DNA of 64,000 nt, taken from the NCBI RefSeq assembly GCF_009469765.1, contig NZ_SSSQ01000002.1, positions 496,001-560,000 on the forward strand, in the 5' to 3' direction. Under the pieces are notes generated by a model that was given only the letters and a program-made list of their open reading frames with translations, was not told where the DNA came from and did not search any database. This stretch comes from Dechloromonas hortensis. Lineage in GTDB: Bacteria > Pseudomonadota > Gammaproteobacteria > Burkholderiales > Rhodocyclaceae. Position 1 is the first letter of the stretch, and every line of letters begins with the position of its first letter. Positions 56,479 to 64,000 of the stretch are shown in pieces. The position numbers and the translations under genes were made by a program.

Positions 56479-57147
56479 ATGGCTTACGCTTTCGATTTTT
56501 CATCCGTCCTCGAATACCGCGAGGCGCTGCTCGCCGGTACCGTCAAGACGCTGGGGCTGACTGCCGTCGGCGCCGTCTGCGGGCTGGCCATCGGCATCTT
56601 CGGGGCGGTTTCCCGTGCCTGGCGGCTGGCCCCGTTCGACCGCATCTTCACGGCCTATGTCGAGCTGATCCGCAATACGCCTTTCCTGGTCCAGCTGTTC
56701 TTCATCTTTTTCGGGCTGCCGTCGCTCGGCGTCCAGATCAATGAATGGCAGGCCGCCATCCTGGCCATGGTGGTCAATCTCGGCGCCTACAGCACCGAGA
56801 TCATCCGCGCTGGCATCGAGGCGACGCCGCGCGGCCAGATCGAGGCGGCACAGTCGCTGGCGATGAGCCGGGCGCAGCTTTTTCGCCATGTCGTGCTGCC
56901 GCCGGCGCTGCTCAAAGTCTGGCCGTCGCTGTGCAGCCAGGTGGTCATCGTCATGCTCGGCTCCTCGGTCTGTTCGCAGATCGCCGCCGAAGAACTGACC
57001 TTTGCCGCCAACTTCATCCAGTCGCGCAATTTCCGCGCTTTCGAAACCTACTTCATCGTCACCGGCATCTATTTCCTGCTCGCCATCGCCGTGCGCCAGG
57101 CGATGATCCAGGCCGGCCAGCGACTGATCGCCCGGAGAGCCCGATGA
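56479..57147 (+). CDS. ABC transporter permease 1 (HisMQ family)
   Basis: 222 aa, five membrane helices. HisMQ features include TLGLTAVGAVCGLAIG, YVELIRNTPFLVQLFFIFFGLPSLG and the EAA loop AGIEATPRGQIEAAQSLAMSRAQLFRHVVLPPAL. Partner of the next permease; its TGA overlaps that gene's ATG. Confidence 0.93.
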   Translation: MAYAFDFSSVLEYREALLAGTVKTLGLTAVGAVCGLAIGIFGAVSRAWRLAPFDRIFTAYVELIRNTPFLVQLFFIFFGLPSLGVQINEWQAAILAMVVNLGAYSTEIIRAGIEATPRGQIEAAQSLAMSRAQLFRHVVLPPALLKVWPSLCSQVVIVMLGSSVCSQIAAEELTFAANFIQSRNFRAFETYFIVTGIYFLLAIAVRQAMIQAGQRLIARRAR

Positions 57148-57800
57148 GCGATATTTCCTACTGGGACATCGTCCGCAATCTGTTCGACGGCCTGTTGTGG
57201 ACGCTCGGGCTGTCGCTGACCGCCTTCGTCCTCGGCGGCTGCGCCGGCCTGCTCGTCCTCTTCGCCCGGATCGCCAAGCACCCGCTGCCGCGGCGTTTGG
57301 CTCTGGGCTATATCGAGGTCTTCCAGGGCACGCCGCTGCTGATGCAACTGTTCATCATCTTCTTCGGCAGCAGCCTGCTCGGGCTGGAAGTTTCGCCCTG
57401 GCTGGCCGCAGCCCTGGGTCTGACCTTGTTCACCAGCGCCTACCTCGGCGAGATCTGGCGCGGCTGCGTCGAGTCGGTGCCGAAAGGGCAGTGGGAGGCC
57501 TCGGCCAGTCTGGCACTGACCCATTTCGAGCAGATGCGCCACGTCATCCTGCCGCAGGCCTTGCGCATCGCCATCGCGCCCAGCGTCGGTTTCTCGGTGC
57601 AGGTGGTCAAGGGCACGGCGGTGACCTCGATCATCGGCTTCGTCGAACTGACCAAGACCGGCTCGATGCTGGCCAACGCCACCTACCAGCCCTTCATGGT
57701 CTTCGGGCTGGTGGCGCTCGGCTACTTCGCGCTGTGCTACCCGCTTTCCGCCTACTCCCGCTATCTCGAAAGGAACATTCATGGCTCTCGTGCGCATTAA
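57144..57800 (+). CDS. ABC transporter permease 2 (HisMQ family)
   Basis: 218 aa from the ATG at 57144, which overlaps the previous stop (ATGA). Five membrane helices, with YIEVFQGTPLLMQLFIIFFG and the EAA loop GCVESVPKGQWEASASLALTHFEQMRHVILPQAL. Its 3' end overlaps the ATPase gene by 20 bases, so translation is coupled through the transporter. Confidence 0.93.
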   Translation: MSDISYWDIVRNLFDGLLWTLGLSLTAFVLGGCAGLLVLFARIAKHPLPRRLALGYIEVFQGTPLLMQLFIIFFGSSLLGLEVSPWLAAALGLTLFTSAYLGEIWRGCVESVPKGQWEASASLALTHFEQMRHVILPQALRIAIAPSVGFSVQVVKGTAVTSIIGFVELTKTGSMLANATYQPFMVFGLVALGYFALCYPLSAYSRYLERNIHGSRAH

Positions 57801-58509
57801 CGGCTTGCACAAGCATTTCGGCAGCAACCACGTACTGAAGGGCATCGATCTCGAGATCGAGGAAGGGCAGGTCATCGCGCTGATCGGCCGCAGCGGCTCG
57901 GGCAAGAGTACGCTGCTGCGCACCATCAACGGCCTCGAAACCTTCGAGCAGGGAGAAATCCAGGTCGATGGCGAACATCTGCATCCGCACGAAACCGATC
58001 TGCGTGCGCTGCGCCAGAAAGTCGGCATGATCTTCCAGCAGTTCAACCTCTTTCCGCATCTGTCGGTCGGCCAGAACGTCATGCTGGCGACCACGGTGGT
58101 CAAGAAGATCGGCAACAAGGAGGCCGAGGACATCGCCCGCACCATGCTGCTGAAAGTCGGGCTCTACGAGAAGTTCGACGCTTATCCGGATCAGCTGTCG
58201 GGCGGCCAGCAGCAGCGCGTCGCCATTGCCCGGGCGCTGGCCATGCAGCCGCGCGTGCTGCTCTGCGACGAGATTACTTCGGCGCTCGATCCCGAACTGG
58301 TCAACGAGGTGCTGGCCGTGGTCAAGACGCTGGCCGCCGAAGGCATGACGCTGATCATGGTCACCCACGAAATGCGCTTTGCCCGCGAAGTCGGCGACAA
58401 GCTGGTGTTCATGCACCATGGCCGCATCCACGAAGCCGGCGATCCGCAGACCTTGTTCAGCAATCCGCAAACGCCCGAACTGGCCGGTTTCATCGGCTCC
58501 ATCAACTGA
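57781..58509 (+). CDS. ABC transporter ATPase (GlnQ/HisP type)
   Basis: 242 aa. Walker A GRSGSGKSTL (residues about 37-46), signature LSGGQQQRVAIARALA, Walker B LLCDEITSALDPEL and the switch His in MVTHEMRFAREV. Powers the two permeases above. The 9-base gap to allantoicase keeps the import and degradation genes in one operon. Confidence 0.95.
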   Translation: MALVRINGLHKHFGSNHVLKGIDLEIEEGQVIALIGRSGSGKSTLLRTINGLETFEQGEIQVDGEHLHPHETDLRALRQKVGMIFQQFNLFPHLSVGQNVMLATTVVKKIGNKEAEDIARTMLLKVGLYEKFDAYPDQLSGGQQQRVAIARALAMQPRVLLCDEITSALDPELVNEVLAVVKTLAAEGMTLIMVTHEMRFAREVGDKLVFMHHGRIHEAGDPQTLFSNPQTPELAGFIGSIN

Positions 58510-58518
58510 GTTTTCACC

Positions 58519-59541
58519 ATGGATCACACCAATATCCTGACGGCTCCGGCCGTCGCGCTGCCCGACTGGGCACGCCAGCAGATCAACCTGGCCGACCCGC
58601 GCCTGGGCGCCGAGGCGATCGCCTGTTCCGACGACTTCTTTGCGCCGATGGCGCGCCTGTTGCGGGCTTCGGCTGCCATTTTCGTGCCGGGCAAGTACGA
58701 CGCCAACGGCAAGTGGATGGACGGCTGGGAATCGCGCCGCAAGCGCGGTCCCGGCCACGACTGGTGCATCGTCCGCCTGGCCCGGCCGGGGCGCATCGCC
58801 GGCGTCGATATCGATACCAGCTTCTTTACCGGCAACTATCCGCCGGCCGCCTCGCTCGACGGCTGCCCGGAGGGCCGCGACCCGGCGCTGGCCGAAAGCT
58901 GGCAAAGCCTGCTGCCGCCGACCGCCCTCAGCGGCAACCAGCACCATCTGCTGGCGCTCGACAGTACGGCCTGCTTCAGCCATCTCCGCCTCAACATCCT
59001 GCCGGACGGCGGCGTTGCTCGCTTGCGCGTCTATGGGCGGCCGGGCGGGGCGCCTGTTGCCGGCGAGAACGGCATGGTCGACCTGGGCGCCGCGCTCAAT
59101 GGCGGCTACCCGGTGGCGTGGAACGACGCTCATTTCGGTGTCGCCGGCAACCTGCTGCTGCCCGGACGCGGCGTGGACATGGGTGATGGTTGGGAAACCC
59201 GCCGGCGGCGCGAGCCGGGCTTCGACTGGTGCCTCATCGCTCTCGGTCAGCCCGGCACGATCCGACGCATCGAGGTCGATACCGCCCATTTCAAGGGCAA
59301 CTTCCCGGATCGTTGCTCGCTGCAGGCCGGCTACGCGCCAGGCCTGAGCGACCAGGCGCTGGTTGCCCAGGCGCAGTTCTGGCCGACCCTGCTGCCGGAA
59401 GTGAAGCTGCAGGCCGACCACATCCACAACTTCCTCGACCAGGTGGTCGCCCTCGGTACGGTCAGCCACGTCCGGCTCAATCTCCACCCGGACGGCGGCA
59501 TTTCCCGCCTGCGCCTGTGGGGCGAGGTCGGCCCGGCATGA
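58519..59541 (+). CDS. alc: Allantoicase
   Basis: Hydrolyses allantoate to urea and ureidoglycolate. 340 aa with the two tandem jelly-roll repeats of the family: [41 protein letters not shown] in the first and [41 protein letters not shown] in the second (residues about 70-110 and 225-265). The TGA stop overlaps the ATG of allA. Urea produced here joins the pool served by urtABCDE. Confidence 0.96.
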   Translation: MDHTNILTAPAVALPDWARQQINLADPRLGAEAIACSDDFFAPMARLLRASAAIFVPGKYDANGKWMDGWESRRKRGPGHDWCIVRLARPGRIAGVDIDTSFFTGNYPPAASLDGCPEGRDPALAESWQSLLPPTALSGNQHHLLALDSTACFSHLRLNILPDGGVARLRVYGRPGGAPVAGENGMVDLGAALNGGYPVAWNDAHFGVAGNLLLPGRGVDMGDGWETRRRREPGFDWCLIALGQPGTIRRIEVDTAHFKGNFPDRCSLQAGYAPGLSDQALVAQAQFWPTLLPEVKLQADHIHNFLDQVVALGTVSHVRLNLHPDGGISRLRLWGEVGPA

Positions 59542-60047
59542 ACGGCGGGCTTACCCTGCTGGCGGCGCTGCCGCTCAGCGCCGAGGCCTTCGCGCCATTC
59601 GGCCAGGTCATCGAATGCGCCGGCCATGCCGGTTATGCGATCAACGAAGGCAGCAGCCAGCGCTTTACCGATCTCGCCCAGCTCGAAGCCGATGCCGAGG
59701 GCCGGCTGGCACTCAGCATCTTTCGGGCCGAAGCCCGCCAGGCGCCGTTTGCGCTGAGTTGCCTGGAGCGCCACCCGCTTGGCTCGCAGGCCTTCATGCC
59801 GTTGCACGGGCAGGCCTTTCTGGTCGTTGTTGCCGAGAGGAGGCCTTTGCCCGCGCAGGCGGCACCGGAAAGCCTGCGTGTTTTCGTCAGCAACGGCCGG
59901 CAGGGCATCAATTTTCGGCGGGGCGTCTGGCACCATCCGCTGCTCGCGCTGAGCACCGGCGATTTCCTGGTCGCCGACCGGCTCGGCCCCGGCGACAACT
60001 GCGAGGCGGTCGATATCACCGGCTGGCAAGTCGGCATTGCACGCTGA
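59538..60047 (+). CDS. allA: Ureidoglycolate lyase
   Basis: Splits ureidoglycolate to glyoxylate and urea. 169 aa, with the family blocks [50 protein letters not shown] and the later [26 protein letters not shown], holding the His residues of the cupin-like site. ATG overlaps the allantoicase stop. Last gene of the cluster. Confidence 0.94.
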   Translation: MNGGLTLLAALPLSAEAFAPFGQVIECAGHAGYAINEGSSQRFTDLAQLEADAEGRLALSIFRAEARQAPFALSCLERHPLGSQAFMPLHGQAFLVVVAERRPLPAQAAPESLRVFVSNGRQGINFRRGVWHHPLLALSTGDFLVADRLGPGDNCEAVDITGWQVGIAR

Positions 60048-60086
60048 TTTCGGCGGCGGGGCCTGGCTCCGGTAAAATCCGGCCTC

Positions 60087-60926
60087 ATGAGCCCAGCCAA
60101 CGACCCCAGCATCCTTTCCCCGCTCGGCAAGCCGACCGAGTACCGTGCCGACTACGCGCCCGAACTGCTGTACCCGATTCCCCGTCAGCTAAAGCGGGAC
60201 GAATTGGGGATCAGTGGTGCGGCGCTGCCTTTCGTCGGCGAGGATCTGTGGAACGCCTACGAAGTCTCCTGGCTGAACCCGAAGGGCAAGCCGGTCGTCG
60301 CGCTGGCCACTTTCCGGGTGCCGGCCGACAGCCCGAATCTGGTCGAGTCGAAATCCTTCAAGCTCTACCTGAATTCGTTCAACCAGTCGGTCTTTGCCGA
60401 TACGGAGGCCGTCGAGGCGACGCTGGCGCGCGATCTGTCGGCTGCGGCCGGGGCTGAGATCGGGGTAAAAGTGGCCGTTTTGGGCAGTCGACCGCAGGTC
60501 TCGGTTGCTTATCCCGTCGGCGAACTGCTCGATGAACTCGACATCGCCTGCGACAGCTACCAGCCGGCACCGGAGCTGCTGCACGCCACCGATGGCCCAC
60601 TGGTCGAGGAAACGCTCTATTCGCACCTGTTGAAATCCAATTGCCTGGTTACCGGCCAACCGGACTGGGCGATGGTGGTCATCCGCTATCGGGGCCGGCC
60701 GATCGATCGTGCCGGCCTGCTGCGCTACATCGTCTCCTTCCGCGGACACAACGAATTCCACGAGCAGTGCGTCGAACGCATCTACTGCGACATCACCGAG
60801 CACTGCGCGCCCGAGGCGCTCGCCGTCTACGCCCGCTACACCCGGCGCGGCGGGTTGGACATCAATCCTTTCCGCAGTAGCGGCGAATTTGCGGCACCCG
60901 ACAATACGCGGGAAGTGCGCCAGTAA
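60087..60926 (+). CDS. queF: NADPH-dependent 7-cyano-7-deazaguanine reductase
   Basis: Reduces preQ0 to preQ1 in queuosine synthesis. 279 aa, the long (E. coli-type, two tunnel-fold domain) form. The catalytic Cys and Asp are in [16 protein letters not shown] (near residue 190-205), and the substrate Glu in [16 protein letters not shown]. Probably in one transcript with the following YkgJ-like gene. Confidence 0.96.
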   Translation: MSPANDPSILSPLGKPTEYRADYAPELLYPIPRQLKRDELGISGAALPFVGEDLWNAYEVSWLNPKGKPVVALATFRVPADSPNLVESKSFKLYLNSFNQSVFADTEAVEATLARDLSAAAGAEIGVKVAVLGSRPQVSVAYPVGELLDELDIACDSYQPAPELLHATDGPLVEETLYSHLLKSNCLVTGQPDWAMVVIRYRGRPIDRAGLLRYIVSFRGHNEFHEQCVERIYCDITEHCAPEALAVYARYTRRGGLDINPFRSSGEFAAPDNTREVRQ

Positions 60927-60934
60927 GGCTGTCG

Positions 60935-61453
60935 GTGGAGAAAATGACCGCGCTCTCCCGGCTGCATCTTGAGATCGATGCCCGCGTCCAGAATATCCGC
61001 GAGAACCACCCCGACTGGCTGTGCGGCAAGGGCTGCGACCAGTGCTGTCGGCGGCTCGCCGAGGTGCCGCAACTGACCGCTACGGAATGGGCATTGCTGC
61101 GCGACGGCCTGGCCGCGCTGACGCCGGAATGCCTGCAGGAAGTCAGCCGGAAGATGGCTGCGCTGGCCGCATCGGCAGCGCGCCCCATTGTCTGCCCGCT
61201 GCTCGACTCATCTACCGGCGCCTGTCCCGTCTATGCCCAGCGCCCGGTCGCCTGCCGCACTTACGGCTTCTATGCGCAACGCGAGCTGGGGCTTTATTGC
61301 CGTGACATCGAATCCCGCGTTGACGATGGCCGCCTGGCCGATGTGGTCTGGGGCAACCACGACGCCATCGATCATCGACTCGCCGGCCTCGGCGAAAGCC
61401 GGCCGCTGACCGAGTGGTTCGCGGGTTGGGAATCGGCCGGGCGCGGTGCTTGA
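60935..61453 (+). CDS. YkgJ-family cysteine cluster protein
   Basis: 172 aa from a GTG with TAAGG upstream; an ATG three codons on is also possible. Cysteines lie in CGKGCDQCCRRLAEVP (CX3CX2CC, residues about 29-37), then CPLL, GACPVYAQRPVACRTYGFY and LYCRD. The family is a zinc or Fe-S binding domain of unclear function, often near translation genes. Directly follows queF by 8 bases. Confidence 0.88.
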   Translation: MEKMTALSRLHLEIDARVQNIRENHPDWLCGKGCDQCCRRLAEVPQLTATEWALLRDGLAALTPECLQEVSRKMAALAASAARPIVCPLLDSSTGACPVYAQRPVACRTYGFYAQRELGLYCRDIESRVDDGRLADVVWGNHDAIDHRLAGLGESRPLTEWFAGWESAGRGA

Positions 61454-61462
61454 GCGCATGAA

Positions 61463-61491
61463 TACAATTTGTAACTGAACAAATATTGTTC
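61463..61491. promoter_or_regulatory. Two adjacent palindromes before a small exported-protein gene
   Basis: TACAATTTGTA (61463-61473, perfect around a central T) and GAACAAATATTGTTC (61477-61491, 6-bp arms) are separated by three bases. They lie about 65 bases before the next ATG and look like binding sites of a dimeric regulator. The regulator is unknown. Confidence 0.5.
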
Positions 61492-61556
61492 TGGCGTTAC
61501 CATTTATGGTTTACATGAGCATCGTGCCGATTGCTCTTCATAACCGGAATGAGATG

Positions 61557-61904
61557 ATGAAATATCAACCCCTGCTGATTGCCGCCTTGCTGGCAGCTCC
61601 CTTCCACGCATTTGCGGCGGATGCAGTCAAAATCGATATTTACCTGGCGGGCAACTTGAAACAGTCAGTGTCGCTGGTCGGGCCGAACGCCAGCGTCAAG
61701 GTGGCTGCGGCCGGTGTGCCAAATACGACGCTCGAATTTCGCCTGATCGCTCCGGAACCGCTGATTGTCGAAATGAAGGAAACCACGACGGATGGCGAAG
61801 TGATCGGCCGCATCAAGATGCCGACACCCGGCAGTTCCTTCGCGGTTGCCGACATCAAGGGGGCGAAGTTTCACAGCCCCTATCTGCTGGTCCGCCAGGA
61901 CTGA
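61557..61904 (+). CDS. Small exported protein of unknown function
   Basis: 115 aa from the ATG at 61557 (another ATG three bases before). Clear signal peptide (MKYQPLLIAALLAAPFHAFA, then AD). The mature part, about 95 residues, is beta-rich (VKIDIYLAGNLKQSVSLVG, TTLEFRLIAPEPLIVEM, KFHSPYLLVRQD), with no Cys. No family recognised. Two palindromes precede it. Confidence 0.7.
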   Translation: MKYQPLLIAALLAAPFHAFAADAVKIDIYLAGNLKQSVSLVGPNASVKVAAAGVPNTTLEFRLIAPEPLIVEMKETTTDGEVIGRIKMPTPGSSFAVADIKGAKFHSPYLLVRQD

Positions 61905-61927
61905 GCCAAAGCAGGTAAGCGAGCCGC

Positions 61928-62521
61928 TCAGCGCGGCTCGAACAGCCAGCGGGAGACCGCTTGCACGTAGCGCGGCATGATCACGAAGACGACCAGCGCA
62001 ACGATGGTCGCCGCGATGATGCCGTGGCTGATTCCCCAAGTGCCCAGGAGCGGGACGGCTGCGAACAAGGGCTTGAAGAGCGGTGGAATCAGCATGGTCA
62101 GCGGCCAGATTACCGAAGTGGTGATCAGCCACTGCTTCCACGGCGCCGGCTTCTTCTGGGCCGGGGACGAGGGCGTGAACCAGAACTCGATGCCGGGCTG
62201 GATGTGAAAGCGGTCTTCGTGTTCGAAGGCATCGGCAATCTCGGCCAGCAGATCCTGGCGCTCGGTCGAGCCGGTCCAGTGCTCGGCATCGGCGAGGCTG
62301 GCAAAACGGATCAGGATCGTATATTCGTTGTGGCCGGGCGTCGGGCGGATGATATGCACGCCCTGATGCCCCGGATAGGCCGCCGCCCGAGCGGCGATGG
62401 TGCGCAGCCATTGCTCGTAGCGGCCTAGGGCCTCCGGCCGCACCCGCTGCTGGATATGCAGGGTGACGCTCTCGTCTGACGCTTTGCCGCGTACCGGCAT
62501 TGAAGCCACTTCGTCGCTCAT
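61928..62521 (-). CDS. Antibiotic-biosynthesis-monooxygenase-like domain membrane protein
   Basis: 197 aa from the ATG at 62521, next to a GGAGG site (an ATG three bases further up is equally placed). Residues about 12-105 form an ABM ferredoxin-like domain (VTLHIQQRVRPEALGRYEQWLRTIAARAAAYPGHQG), then a linker and two membrane helices (about 128-185). The family is heterogeneous; catalytic role unproven. It follows the amidohydrolase on the same strand by 17 bases. Confidence 0.8.
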   Translation of the reverse strand: MSDEVASMPVRGKASDESVTLHIQQRVRPEALGRYEQWLRTIAARAAAYPGHQGVHIIRPTPGHNEYTILIRFASLADAEHWTGSTERQDLLAEIADAFEHEDRFHIQPGIEFWFTPSSPAQKKPAPWKQWLITTSVIWPLTMLIPPLFKPLFAAVPLLGTWGISHGIIAATIVALVVFVIMPRYVQAVSRWLFEPR

Positions 62522-62538
62522 CATTCCTCCAAATGCCT

Positions 62539-64000
62539 TCAAAATGCCCAGCACATGCAGCCGCCCAGCCCGTCATGTGGGTGTGGCACCGGGTGTGGGT
62601 GGGCCCGGCAGGGCGCTGGCCGGGCGGCGGCGTGATCATACGCGAGCGGGGCGCCGTAGCCACCAAAGGTCGCGACCGGCGACCACTCGGGCAGGACCGG
62701 CAGGGCGGGCGGATCGAGTCGCCGGAACTCTTGCGTCGCGTAGACCGGCTTGCCGCCGACGATGGTCAAGACCGATTCCAGCGCCTTGATCTCGGCTTCC
62801 GGGATGGCGAAGTAATCGGCCGAGAGCACGCAGAGATCGGCCAACTGGCCGGCGACCAGTCGCCCCTTCTTTTCTGCCTCGCCGGAGAAGCCGGCGCTGC
62901 CCACGGTGTACAGGCGGAGCGCCTCTTCACGACGCAGCCGGTTGGCGGCCGGGTAGAGCGCCAGGCCGCCGCAGGTGCGGCCGCTGACCAGCCAGTAGAG
63001 GGCGGCAAACGGGTTGTAGCTGGCGACGCGGGTGGCATCGGTGCCGGCGCCGACCGGGATGCCCAGCTCGAGCATGCGGCGGATCGGCGGCGTGCGTTCG
63101 GCCGCCCGGGCCCCGTAGCGCTCGACGAAATACTCGCCCTGGAACGCCATCCGATGCTGTACGGCAATGCCGCCGCCTAGCGCCCGGACGCGCTCGATAT
63201 TGCGGTCGCTGATCGTTTCGGCATGGTCGAAGAACCAACCCAGCCGGTCGATCGGCACTTCGCGGTGCACCGACTCGAGCACATCGAGAAAGCGGCTGAT
63301 CGATTCGTCGTAGGTGGCGTGCAGCCGGAACGGCCAGTGGTTGGCGGCGAGCAGGCTGACCACCTCGGTGAGTTCGGCTTCCATGACCGCCGGCAGGTCG
63401 GGCCGCGGCTCCAGGAAGTCCTCGAAATCGGCGGCGGAAAAGACCAGCATTTCACCGGCGCCGTTGCTCCGGTAGAAGTCGCTGCCGGCACCGGGTGCGG
63501 TCAACTTCATCCAGCGCGCAAAATCGAGCTTTTCTTCCTTGGGTTTCTGGGTGAACAGGTTGTAGGCGATGCGTACCGTCAGTTCGCCGCGGCGATCGAG
63601 TTCCTCCACCACCTGGTAGTCGTCCGGGTAATTCTGGAAGCCGCCGCCGGCGTCGATGCAACTGGTGACACCGAGCCGGTTGAGTTCGCGCAGGAAATGG
63701 CGGGTCGAGTTGATCTGCTGTTCGAGCGGCAGCTTCGGCCCCTTGGCCAGTGTTGCATAGAGGATCATCGCATTCGGCTTGGCGAGGAGCAGCCCGGTTG
63801 GATGGCCGGCCTTGTCGCGGGCGATCATGCCGCCCGGCGGGTCGGGCGAGTCGCGGGTGTAGCCGACGGCACGCAAGGCCGCCTGGTTGAGCATGGCCTG
63901 GCAGTAGAGATGCAGGATGAAGACGGGGGTGTCGGGTGCTGCCGCGTTGAGTTCTTCCAGCGTCGGCAGGCGGCGTTCGGCAAACTGGAATTCGCTCCAG
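62539..64000 (-). CDS. Amidohydrolase family protein, YtcJ-like (5' end cut by window edge)
   Basis: 487 codons are visible and the frame stays open to the right edge, so the N-terminus lies outside. It resembles the amidohydrolase 3/YtcJ group: FRLHATYDESISRF, RLGWFFDHAETIS, VQHRMAFQGE, IPVGAGTDATRVASYNPFAALYWLVSG and the later QLADLCVLSADYFAIPE. The metal-type residues His (HAT), His (DHAE) and Asp (GTDAT) are present. The tail is His-rich (HPHPVPHPHDG) and ends in CMCWAF. Substrate unknown. Confidence 0.85.
   Translation of the reverse strand, partial: WSEFQFAERRLPTLEELNAAAPDTPVFILHLYCQAMLNQAALRAVGYTRDSPDPPGGMIARDKAGHPTGLLLAKPNAMILYATLAKGPKLPLEQQINSTRHFLRELNRLGVTSCIDAGGGFQNYPDDYQVVEELDRRGELTVRIAYNLFTQKPKEEKLDFARWMKLTAPGAGSDFYRSNGAGEMLVFSAADFEDFLEPRPDLPAVMEAELTEVVSLLAANHWPFRLHATYDESISRFLDVLESVHREVPIDRLGWFFDHAETISDRNIERVRALGGGIAVQHRMAFQGEYFVERYGARAAERTPPIRRMLELGIPVGAGTDATRVASYNPFAALYWLVSGRTCGGLALYPAANRLRREEALRLYTVGSAGFSGEAEKKGRLVAGQLADLCVLSADYFAIPEAEIKALESVLTIVGGKPVYATQEFRRLDPPALPVLPEWSPVATFGGYGAPLAYDHAAARPAPCRAHPHPVPHPHDGLGGCMCWAF

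Noticed and set aside
57694..59487. A 597-codon open frame on the minus strand opposite the transporter ATPase and allantoicase
   Set aside because: Antisense shadow; plus-strand ABC and allantoicase motifs are unambiguous.

Overview
The window looks like chromosome of a nitrogen-fixing betaproteobacterium of the Rhodocyclales (Dechloromonas/Azonexus/Azoarcus type). This is inferred from high GC, the order of the nif genes, the draT next to nifH, and an aa3 oxidase cluster with the small betaproteobacterial accessory genes. Nothing in the sequence fixes the species. No tRNA, rRNA, CRISPR array or intact transposase was seen.

1-12.4 kb is a nitrogen fixation region. On the minus strand nifH-nifD-nifK-nifT-ferredoxin-nafY-small unknown-LRV FeS protein-unknown runs leftward from a sigma-54/NifA promoter (UAS, IHF site and -24/-12 all visible). 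A second NifA/sigma-54 unit drives nifV-cysE at the left edge. Between them sit tpm and an Na+/H+ antiporter-family gene on the plus strand. Divergent from nifH is draT, whose product ADP-ribosylates NifH. After draT comes an unusual fusion of an NCS1 (nucleobase/allantoin) permease-like domain, a cysteine cluster, a histidine kinase and a receiver, with a LuxR-type response regulator overlapping its 3' end.

17-23 kb has less uniform composition: a panE-like gene, a 370-bp stretch with possible IS remnants, a CbbR-like LysR regulator, two paralogous TerB-like genes, and a TerC-family membrane protein behind a clear yybP-ykoY (Mn2+) riboswitch, then a beta-carbonic anhydrase and phosphoglucomutase. 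24.9-33.7 kb is the aa3 cytochrome c oxidase cluster (ctaC, ctaD, a 45-aa assembly protein, ctaG, ctaE, SURF1, a Sco-like protein, ctaB, ctaA) with a divergent sco gene and one reversed small membrane gene. Two copies of a palindromic repeat lie in it, and one forms the 3' end of ctaA.

33.7-48.3 kb holds housekeeping and stress genes (acyltransferase-like DUF482, GST, DsbA-like, qorB/HxlR pair, SYLF protein, dodecin), an isolated urtA, a diguanylate cyclase, trmA, an orphan response regulator, and the formaldehyde pair adhC-fghA with a LysR regulator. 48.4-52.8 kb is urtBCDE. urtA and urtB share a two-block upstream region although they lie 9 kb apart. 54.9-60 kb is a GntR-regulated cluster with an amino-acid-type ABC transporter, allantoicase and ureidoglycolate lyase, preceded by a candidate sigma-54 promoter. 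The right end has queF, a YkgJ-like protein, a small exported protein, an ABM-domain membrane protein and a truncated amidohydrolase.

Taken together the window is rich in nitrogen economy: N2 fixation with post-translational NifH control, urea uptake, release of urea from allantoate, and a possible nitrogen-compound transporter-sensor.
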